Below are positions 51,881 to 63,150 of a DNA stretch of 64,000 nucleotides, one piece after another. The DNA is taken from positions 1-64,000 of the forward strand of contig MBPM02000198.1 in the NCBI GenBank assembly GCA_001695595.3. Direction: 5' to 3'. The notes under the pieces were generated by a model that was not told the DNA's origin, did not search any database, and saw only the letters and a list, made by a program, of their open reading frames with translations. Position 1 is the stretch's first letter; every line of letters begins with the position of its first letter. Made by a program: the position numbers and the translations under genes. This stretch comes from Plasmopara viticola. Lineage: Eukaryota; Oomycota; Peronosporomycetes; Peronosporales; Peronosporaceae.

Positions 51881-54800
51881 TCACATGAGCGATTATACGC
51901 TTAGTTGTTTCTTAATTGTGTCTGCACACGTCTAGAATAATAGAAAGGACGGATTTATGGCCGTACATGATCTCAGCACTTTTAAAGAGCGAATAAACGC
52001 TTTGTTGTGGCTTGATCGCATCTGCGTACGTCTAGAATGATAGTTAGGATGTATCCATGACCATACATCATCTAAGCACTTTACAAGAGCTAATATGCGC
52101 TAAGTTATGTCTCTGTTGCGTCTTTACATGTCTAGAATGATAGAAAACACGTTTCTATGGCCGATCATCACCTCAGCTTTTCAAATGAGCGATTATACGT
52201 TTAGTTGTTTCTTAATTGTGTCTGCACACGTCTATAATAATAGAAAGGACGGATTTATGGCCGTACATGATCTCAGCACTTTTAAAGAGCGAATTAACGC
52301 TTTGTTGCGGCTTGATCGCATCTGCGTACGTCTAGAAGGATAGTTAGGATGTATCCATGACCATACATCATCTAAGCACTTTACAAGAGCGAATGTGCAC
52401 TAAGTTTACGTCTCTATTGCGTCTGTATACCTCTAAAACGATGGAAAGGACGTTTCTATGACCGAGCATCACCTCAGCACTTCACATGAGCGATTATACG
52501 CTTTGTTGTTTCCAGATTGCATCTGCACACGTCGAGAATGGTAGAAAGGACGGATTTATGGCCGTACATGATCTTAGCACTTTTAAAGAGCGAATAGACG
52601 ATTAGTTGCGGCTCTATCGCATCTGCGGACGTCTAGAATGATAGATGGGACGTACCCATGACCATACATCATCTATGTACTTCACCAGAGCGAATATGCG
52701 CTAAGTTATGTCTCTATTGCGTCTATACATGTCTTTAATGATATAAAACACGTTTGTTTGGCCGATCATCACCTCAGCTATTCACATGAGCGATTATACG
52801 CTTAGTTGTTTCTTAATTGTGTCTGCACACGTCTAGAGTAATAGAAAGGTCGGATTTATGGCCGTACATGATCTCAGCACTTCAAAAAAGCGAACAATAG
52901 CTTTGTTGCGGCTCTATTGCATCCGCGTACGTCTAGAATGATAGATGGGACGTATCCATGACCATAAATCATCTATGCGCTTTACCAGAGCGAATATGCG
53001 CTAAGGTATGTATCTATTGCGTCTCTATATCGTCTAGAATGATAGAAAGGACGTAACTATAGCCGATCATACCTCTGCACTTCACATGAGCGATTACGTT
53101 TAGTTGTTTTTAATTGCGTCTGCACAAGTCTAGAATGATAGAAAGGACGTATCTATGGCGTATATGATCTCAGATCTTCTAAAAAGCGAACAATAGCATA
53201 GCTGCGGCTCCATTGCATCTGCGTACGTCTAGAATGATAGATGGGACGAAGCTATAATTATGCATCATCTCAGCGTTTCACCAGAGCGAATGTGCACTAA
53301 GTTATGTCTCTATTGCGTCTGTATACATCTAGAACGATAGAAAGGACGTTTCTATGGCCGATCATCACCTCAGCTATTCACATGAGCGATTATACGTTTA
53401 GTGTTTCTTATTGTGTCTGAACCCGTATAGAATAATAGAAAGGAGGATTTATGGCCGTCATGATCTCGGCACTTTAAAAAAGCGAACAATAGCTTTGTTG
53501 CGGCTCTATCGCATCTGCCTACATCTAATGATAGATGGGACGTACCAGGACATACATCATCTAAGCGCTTTACAAGAGCGAATATGCGCTAAGTTATGCC
53601 TCTATTGCGTCTGTATACGTCTCGAATGATAGATAAGGCTGTTTCTATGCGACTCACCTCAGCACTTCCTAAGCGATTATACGTTTAGTTGTTTCTCATA
53701 GCGTCTGCACACGTCGAGAATGAGAGAAGGACGTATCTATGAACGTATATGATCTCAGAACTTCTAAGAGCGAACAATAGCTTAGTTTGCGGCTCTATCG
53801 AATCTGCTTACGTCTAGAATGATAGATGGGACGTACCCATGACCATACATCATCTCAGCGCTTCACCAGAGCGAATGCGCGCTAAGTTATGGCTCTATTG
53901 CGTCTGTACACGTTTCGAATGATAGATAGGACGTTTCTATGGCCGATCATCACCTCAGCACTTCCCATGAGCGATTATACGTTTAGTTGTTTCTCAATAG
54001 CGTCTGCACACGTCGAGAATGAGGGAAAGGACGTATCTATGGTCCGTACATGATCTCGCGTTTCTTAAGGGCTAACAAAGCTTCCGTTGCGGCTCTATCG
54101 CATCTGCCTACGTCTAGAATGATAGATGGGACGGAGCCATGATCCACATCATCTCAGCGTTCACCAAGCGAAGTGCGCTAAATTATGTCTCTATTGCGTC
54201 TGTATACGTCAAGAATGATAGAAAGGACGTTTCTAAGGCCGATCATCACCTCAGCACTTCCCATGAGCGATAATACATTTAGTTGTTTCTTAATTGCGTC
54301 TGCACACGTCTAGAATGATAGAAAGGACGTATCTATGGCCGTATATGATCTCAGAACTTTTGAAGAGCGAACAATAGCTTAGTTGCGGCTCTATCGAATC
54401 TGCCTACGTCTAGAATGATAGATGGGACGTACTTACCATGGACCATACATCCTCAGCGTTTCACCGAGCGAATGCGCGCTAAGTTATGGCTCTATTGCGT
54501 CTGTACACGTTTCCGAATGATAGATAGGACGTTTCTATGGCCGATCATTCCCAGCATTCCCATGAGCGATTATACGTTTAGTTGTTTCTCAATAGCGTCT
54601 GCACACGTCGAGAATGAGGGAAAGACGTATCTATGGTCGTACATGATCTCGGCGTTTCTTAAGGGCTAACAAACGCTCCGTTGCGGCTCTATCGCATCTG
54701 CCTACGTCTAGAATGATAGATGGGACGGAGCCATGATCACACATCATCTCAGCGCTTCACCAGAGCGAATGTGCGCTAAATTATGTCTCTATTGCGTCTG

Positions 54801-56050
54801 TATAGTCAAGAATGATAGAAAGGACGTTTCTAAGACCGACCATCACCTCAGCACTTCCCATGAGCGATAATACGTTTAGTTGTTTTCATTGCGTCTGCAC
54901 ACGACGTCGAGAATGAGTGAAAGACCTATCTATGGCCGTATATGATCCAGAACTTCTAAAGAGCGAACATAGCTTAGTTGCGGCTCTATCGCATCTGCCT
55001 ACGTCTAGAATGATAGATGGACGGAGCCATGATCATACATCATCTAGCGCTTCACCAGAGCGAATGTGCGCTAAATTATGTCTCTCTTGCGTCTGTATAC
55101 GTCTAGAATGATTGAAGGACGTTTTTTTTGGCCGATCATCACCTCTGTACTTCATACGAGCGATTATACGTCTAGTTGTTTCTTAATTGCATCTGCACAC
55201 GTTTAGAATGAGAGAAAGGACGTATCTATGGCCGTATATGATCTCAGCACTTCTAAAGAGCGAACAATAGCTTAGTTGCGGCTCTATCGCATCTGCCTAC
55301 GTCTAGAATGAAAGTTGGGACGGAGCCATGATCATACATCATCTCAGCGCTTTCACCAGAGCGAATGTGCGCTAAATTATGTCTTCTTGCGTCTGTATAC
55401 GTCTGAATGATAGAAAGAACGTTTCTATGGCCGATCACACCTCTGTACTTCACAACGAGCGATTATACGTCTAGTTAATTCTTAATTGCATTTTCACACG
55501 TCTAGAATGATAGAAAGGAAGTATTATGGCCTATATGATTCAGCACTTCTAAAGAGCGAACAATAGCTTAGTTGCGGTCTATCGCATCTGCCTGCGTCTA
55601 GAATGATAGATGGGACGTAGCCATGATCATACATCATCTCAGCGCTTCACCAGAACGAATATGCGCTAAGTTATGGCTCTATTGCGTCTGTGCATGCCAA
55701 AAAATAAAAAAACGACTATGGCCGATCATCCCTAGCACTTCACATGAGCGATTATACGTTAAGTTGTTCTCAATTCCGTCTGCACACGTCGAGAATGAGA
55801 GAAAGGACGTATCTATGGCCGCGCAAGATCTCAGCACTTCAAAGCGAACAATAGCTTTGTTGCGGCTCTATCACATCTGCCTACGTCAGAATGATAGTTG
55901 GGACGGACCATGATCATACATCATCTCAGCGCTTCACAGAACGAATGTGCGCTAAATTATGTCTCTATTGCGTCGTATACGTCTAGAATGATAGAAAGGA
56001 CGTTTCTATGGCCGATCATACACTTCTGTACTTCACACGAGCGATTATAC
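51880..56050 (+). repeat. Diverged HORs with 600-bp pairs
   Basis: The A core changes to GCGAACAATAGCTTAG and the A tail to GGGACGGAGCCATGATC. Two-HOR pairs are visible: CGTTTCTTAAGGGCTAAC near 54,058 and 54,653, and the B tail ACACGTTTCGAATG or ACACGTTTCCGAATG near 53,917 and 54,505. Indels are frequent. Nothing but satellite is present. Confidence 0.8.
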
Positions 56051-59000
56051 GTCTAGTTGTTTCTTAATTGCATCTGCCACACGTCTAGAATGATAGAAGG
56101 ACGTATCTATGGCCGTATATGATCTCAGCACTTCTAAGAGCGAACAATAGCTTAGTTGCGGCTCTATCGCATCTGCCTACGTCTAGAATGAAAGTTGGGA
56201 CGGAGCCATGATCATACATCATCTCAGCGCTTCACCAGAACGAATATGCGCTAAGTTATGGCTCTATTGCGTCTGTAATACGTCTAGAATGATAGAGAGT
56301 ACGTTTTTATGGCCGATCACACCTCTGTACTTCACACGAGCGATTATACGTCTAGTTTATTCTTAATTGGCATTTGCACACGTCTAGAATGAATAGAAAG
56401 GACGTATCTATGGCATACTATGATTTTCAGCACTTCTAAAGAGCGAACAATAGCTTAGTTGCGGCTCTATCGCATCTGCCTGCGTCTAGAATGATAGATA
56501 GGACGTATCCATGACAATACATCATCTCAGCGCTTCACCAGAACGAATTGCGCTAAGTTTTATGGCTCTATTGCGTCTGTGCATGCCTCAAATAATGAAA
56601 ACAACTATGGCCGATCAATCCCTCAGCACTTCACATGAGCGATTATACGTTTAGTTGTTTTCTCAATTCCGTCTGCACACGTCTAGAATGAGAGAAAGAA
56701 CGTATCTATGGCCGTACATGATCTCAGCACTTCAAAAAAGCGAACAATAGCTTTGTTGCGGCTCTATCGCATCTGCCTACGTCTAGAACGATAGATGGGA
56801 CGGAGCCATGATCATACATTATCTCAGCGCTTCACCAAAGCGAATGCGCTAAATTATGTCTCTTTTGCGTCTGTATACGTCAAGATGAACGGACGTTTTA
56901 TGGCCGATCATCACTCAGCACTTACTTAGAGCGATTATACGTTTAGTGTTTCTCATTGCGGCTGATCACGTCGAGAATGAGAGAAAGGACGTATCTATGG
57001 CCGTATATGATCTCAGCACTTCTAAAGAGCGAACAATTTAGTTGCGGCTCTATCGCATCTGCCTACGTCTAGAATGATAGATAGGACGGAGCCATGATCA
57101 TACATCATCTCAGCACTTCACCACAGCGAATGTGCGCTAATTATGTCTCTCTTGCGTCTGTATACGTCTAGAATGATTGAAAGGACGTTTTTTTGGCCGA
57201 TCATCACCTCTGTACTTCATACGAGCGATTATACGTCTAGTTGTTTCTTAATGTGATCTGCCACGTCTAGAATGATAGAAAGGACGTATCTATGGCGTAT
57301 ATGATCTCAGAACTTCTAAAGAGCGAACAATAGCTTAGTTGCGGTCTTATCGCATCGGCGTACGTTTAGAATATAGATGGGACGTATTCATGACATACAT
57401 CACCAGCGCTTCACCAGAGCGAATGTGCGCAAATAATGCTCTATTGCGTCTGTAAACGTCTAGAATGATAGATAAGACGTTTCTATGGCCGATAATCACC
57501 TCAGCACTTCACATGAGCGATTATACGTTAGTCGTTTCTCAATTGCGTATCACACGTCGAGAATGGTAGAAAGGACGGATTTATGGCCGTACATGATCTC
57601 AGCACTTCAAAAAAGCGAACGATAGCTTTGTTGCGGCTCTATCGATCTGCTACGTCTAGAACGATAGATGGGACGGAGCCATGATCATACATTATCTCAG
57701 CGCTTCACCAAAGCGAATGCGCGCTAAATTATGTCTCTTTTGCGTCTGTATACGTCAAGATGAACGGACGTTTTATGGCCGATCATCACCTCAGCACTTC
57801 CCATGAGCGATTATACGTTTAGTTGTTTCTCAATTGTGGCTGATCACGTCGAGAATGAGAGAAAGGACGTATCTATGCCGTATATGATCTCAGCACTTCT
57901 AAAGAGCGAACAATAGCTTAGTTGCGCTCTATCGCATCTGCTAGTCTAGAATGATAGTTGGGACGGAGCCATGATCATACATCATCTCAGCGCTTCACCA
58001 GAGCGAATGTGCGCTAATTTATGTCTCTATTGCGTCTGTATACCTCTAGAACGATAGAAAGGACGTTTCTATGGCCGATCATCACCTCTGTACTTCACAC
58101 GAGCGATTATACGTCTAGTTGTTTCTTAATTGCGTCTGCACACGTCTAGAATGATAGAAAGGACGTATCTATGGCCGTATATGATCTAGAACTTCTAAAG
58201 AGCGAACAATAGCTTAGTTGCGGCTCTATCGCATCTGCCTACGTATAGAATGATAGATGGGACGTATCCATGATCATACATCATCTCAGCGCTTCACAAA
58301 CGAATATGCGCTAAGTTATGGCTCTATCGCGTCTGTATACGTCTAGAATGATAGAAAGGACGTTTCTATGGCCGATCATCCCTCCAGCACTTCACATGAG
58401 CGATTATACGTTTAGTTGTTTCTTAATTGCATCTGCACACGTCGAGAATGAGAGAAAGGACGTATCTATGGCCGTATATGATCTCAGAACTTCTAAAGAG
58501 CGAACAATAGCTTAGTTGCGGCTCTATCGCATCTGCTACGTCTAGAATAATAGTTGGACGGAGCCTTGATCATACATCATATTAGCGCTTCACCAGAGCG
58601 AATGTGCGCTAAATTATGTCTCTATTGCGTCTGTATACGTCTAGAATGATAGAAAGGACGTTTCTATGGCCGATCATCACCTCAGCACTTCACATGAGCG
58701 ATTATACGTCTAGTTTGTTTCTTAATTGCATGTGCACACGTCTAGAATGATAGAAAGGACGTATCTATGGCCGTATATGATTCAGCACTTCTAAGAGCGA
58801 ACAATAGCTTAGTTGCGGCTTTATCGCATCTGCTACGTCTAGAATGATAGATGGGACGTATCCATGACCATATATCATCTCAGCGCTTCACCAAACGAAT
58901 ATGCGCTAAGTTATGGCTCTATTGCGTCTGTGCATGCTAAAAGAATAGAGAAAACGTAACTATGGCCGATCATCTCTCCAGCACTTCACATGAGCGATTA

Positions 59001-59600
59001 TACGTTTAGTTGTTTCTCTTGCGTCTGCACACGTCGAGAATGAGAGAAAGGACGTATCTATGGCCGTATATGATCTCAGCACTTCTAAAGAGCGAACAAT
59101 AGCTTAGTTGCGGCTTATCGCATCGGCGTACGTTAGAAATATAGATGGGACGTATTCATGACATACATCACTCAGCACTTTTAAATAGCGAATGTGCGCA
59201 AAATAATGCTCTATTGCGTCTGTAAAACGTCTAGAATGATAGAAAGGACGTTTTCTATGGCCGATCATCACCTCAGCCTTCACAATGAGCGATTATACGT
59301 TTAGTCGTTTCTCATTGCGTATGCACACGTCGAGAATGGGAGAAAGGAGGATTTATGGCCGTACATGATCTCAGCACTTCAAAAAAGCGAACGATAGCTT
59401 TGTTGCGGCTCTCCTGCATCTGCGTACGTCTAGAATGATAGATAGGACGTATACATGACCATACATCATCTAAGCACTTTACAAAAGCGGATGTGCGCTA
59501 AGTTATGTCTCTATTGCGTCCGTATACGTCTCCAATGATAGAAAGGACGTTTCTATGGCCGATCATCACCTCAGCACTTCACATCAGCGATTATACGTCT
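56050..59600 (+). repeat. 3.55-kb tandem duplication, copy 1
   Basis: Landmarks recur in the next copy at 3,540-3,565 bp: GATAGAGAGTACG at 56,291 and 59,834, GTCAAGATGAACGG at 56,879 and 60,421 and again at 57,754 and 61,305, and GCATGCCTCAAAT near 56,580 and 60,120. Inside the unit a related half of about 1.78 kb is marked by TACGTTTAGAATATAG-like tails at 57,361 and 59,129. Confidence 0.8.
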
Positions 59601-62600
59601 AGTTGTTTCTTAATTGCATCTGCACACGTCTAGAATGATAGAAAGGACGTATCTATGGCCGTATATGATCTCAGCACTTCTAAAAGCGAACAATAGCTTA
59701 GTTGCGGCTCTATCGCATCTGCCTACGTCTAGAATGAAAGTTGGGACGGAGCATGATCATACATCATCTCAGCGCTTCACCAGAGCGAATGTGCGCTAAA
59801 TTATGTCTCTCTGCGTCTGTATACGTCTAGAATGATAGAGAGTACGTTTTTATGGCCGATCACACCTCTGTACTTCACACGAGCGATTATACGTCTAGTT
59901 AATTCTTAATTGCATTTGCACACGTCTAGAATGATAGAAAGGACGTATCTATGGGCCATTATGATTTTCAGCACTTCTAAAGAGCGAATAAACGCTTAGT
60001 TGCGGCTCTATCGCATCTGCGGACGTCTAGAATGATAGATGGGACGTACCCATGATAATACATCATCTCAGCGCTTCACCAGAACGAATATGCGCTAAGT
60101 TATGGCTCTATTGCGTCTGTGCATGCCTCAAATATAGAAAAAACGAACTATGGCCGATCATCCCCTCAGCACTTCAATGAGCGATTATACGTTTTAGTTG
60201 TTTCTCAATTCCGTCTGCACACGTCGAGAATGATAGAAAGGACGTATCTATGGCCGTACATGATTCAGCACTTCAAAAAAGCGAACAATAGCTTTGTTGG
60301 GCTCTATCGCATCTGCCTACGTCAGAACGATAGATGGGACGGAGCCATGGATCATACATTATCTCAGCGCTTCACCAAAGCGAATGCGCGCTAAATTATG
60401 TCTCTTTTGCGTCTGTATACGTCAAGATGAACGGACGTTTCTATGGCGATCATCACCTCAGCACTTCCCATGAGCGATTATACGTTTAGTTGTTTCTCAA
60501 TTGCGGCTGATCACGTCGAGAATGAGAGAAAGGACGTATCTATGGCCGTATATGATCTCAGCACTTCTAAAGAGCGAACAATAGCTTAGTTGCGGCTCTA
60601 TCGCATCTGGCCTACGTCTAGAATGATAGATTAGGACGGAGCCATGATCATACATCATCTCAGCGCTTCACCAGAGCGAATGTGCGCTAAATTATGTCTC
60701 TCTTGCGTCTGTATACGTCTAGAATGATTGAAGGACGTTTTTTGGCCGATCATCACCTCTGTACTTCATACGAGCGATTATACGTCAGTTGTTTCTTAAT
60801 TGCATCTGCACCGTTAGAATGATAGAAAGGACGTATCTATGGCCGTATATGATCTCAGAACTTCTAAAGAGCGAACAATAGCTTAGTTGCGGTCTTATCG
60901 CATCGGCGTACGTTTAGAAATATAGATGGGACGTATTCATGACATACATCACCTCAGCGCTTCAAGAGCGAATGTGCGCAAAATAATGCCTCTATTGCGT
61001 CTGTAAACGTCTAGAAGATAGAAGGACGTTTCTATGGCCGATCATCACCTCAGCACTTCACATGAGCGATTATACGTTTAGTCGTTTCTCAATTGCGTAT
61101 GCAACACGTCGAGAATGGTAGAAAGGACGGATTTATGGCCGTACATGATCTCAGCACTTCAAAAAAGCGAACGATAGCTTTGTTGCGGCTCTATCGCATC
61201 TGCCTACGTCTAGAACGATAGATGGGACGGAGCCATGATCATACATTATCTCAGCGCTTCACAAAGCGAATGCGCGCTAAATTGTCTCTATTGCGTCTGT
61301 ATACGTCAAGATGAACGGACGTTTCTATGGCCGATCATCACTCAGCATTCCATGAGCGATTATACGTTTAGTTGTTTCTCAATTGCGGCTGATCACGTTC
61401 GAGAATGAGAGAAAGGACGTATCTATGGCCGTATATGATCTCAGCACTTCTAAAGAGCGAACAATAGCTTAGTTGCGGCTCTATCGCATCTGCCTACGTC
61501 TAGAATGATAGTTGGGACGGAGCCATGATCATACATCATCTCAGCACTTCACCAGAGCGAATGTGCGCTAATTATGTCTCTATTGCGTCTGTATACGTCT
61601 AGAATGATAGAAGGACGTCTCTATGGCGTTCATCACCTCTGTACTTCACACGAGCATGATTATCGTCTAGTTGTTTCTTAATTGCATCTGCACACGTCTA
61701 GAATGATAGAAAGGACGTATCTATGGCCGTATATGATCTCAGCACTTCTAAAGAGCGAACAATAGCTTAGTTGCGGCTCTATCGCATCTGCCTACGTCTA
61801 GAATGATAAATGGGACGTATCCATGATCATACATCATTTCAGCGCTTCACCAGAGCGAATATGCGCTAAGTTATGTCTCTTTCGCGTCTGTATACGTCTA
61901 GAATGATAGAAAGGACGTTTCTATGGCCGATCATCCTCGCAGCACTTCACATGAGCGATTATACGTTTAGTTGTTTCTTAATTGCATCTGCACACGTCGA
62001 GAATGAGAGAAAGGACGTATCTATGGCCGTATATGATCTCAGCACTTCTAAAGAGCGAACAATAGCTTAGTTGCGGCTCTATCGCATCTGCCTACGTCTA
62101 GAATAATAGTTGGGACGGAGCTTGATCATACATCATCTCAGCGCTTCACCAGAGCGAATGTGCGCTAAATTAATGTCTCTATTGCGTCTGTATACATCTA
62201 GAACGATAGAAAGGACGTTTCTATGGCCGAGCATCACCTCAGCACTTCACCTGAGCGATTATACGTCTAGTTGTTTCTTAATTGCATCTGCACACGTCTA
62301 GAATGATAGAAAGGACGTATCTATGGCCGTATATGATCTCAGACTTCTAAAGAGCAAACAATAGCTTAGTTGCGGCTTTATCGCATCTGCCTACGTCTAG
62401 AATGATAGATGGGACGTATCCATGACCATACATCATCTCAGCGCTTCACCAGAGCGAATATGCGCTAAGTTATGGCTCTATTGCGTCTGTGCATGCCTAA
62501 AAGAATAGAGAAAACGTAACTATGGCCGATCATCTCTCCAGCACTTCCCATGAGCGATTATACGTTTGGTTGTTTCTCAATTGCGTCTGCACACGTCGAG

Positions 62601-63150
62601 AATGAGAGAAAGGACGTATCTATGGCCGTATATGATCTCAGCACTTCTAAAGAGCGAACAATAGCTTAGTTGCGGTCTTATCGCATCGGCGTACGTTAAG
62701 AAATATAGATGGGACGTATTCATGACCATACATCACCTCAGCACTTTTAAATAGCGAATGTGCGCAAAATAATGCCTCTATTGCGTCTGTAAACGTCTAG
62801 AATGATAGAAAGGACGTTTTCTATGGCCGATCATCACCTCAGCACTTCACATGAGCGATTATACGTTTGTCGTTTCTCATTGCGTATGCACACGTCGAGA
62901 ATGGTAGAAAGGACGGATTTATGGCCGTACATGATCTCAGCACTTCAAAAAAGCGAACGATAGCTTTGTTGCGGCTCTCCTGCATCTGCGTACGTCTAGA
63001 ATGATAGGTAGGACGTATCAATGACCATACATCATCTAAGCGCTTTACAAGAGCGAATATGCGCTAAGTTATGTCTCTATTGCGTCCGTATACGTCTCCA
63101 ATGATAGAAAGGACGTTTCTATGCCGATCATCACCTCAGCACTTCACATG
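59600..63150 (+). repeat. 3.55-kb tandem duplication, copy 2
   Basis: Repeats the order of copy 1, with the half-unit marker at 60,909 and 62,692. The halves alternate. The marker at 57,361 and 60,909 is followed by GAACGATAGATGGGACGG, and that at 59,129 and 62,692 by a GCTCTCCTGCATCTGCG form. Similarity ends near 63,150-63,200. Confidence 0.8.

Noticed and set aside
55623..55913. Longest open frame in the window (96 codons)
   Set aside because: It arises from indels that fuse satellite frames, has no recognisable domain, and uses the same peptide words in shifted order.
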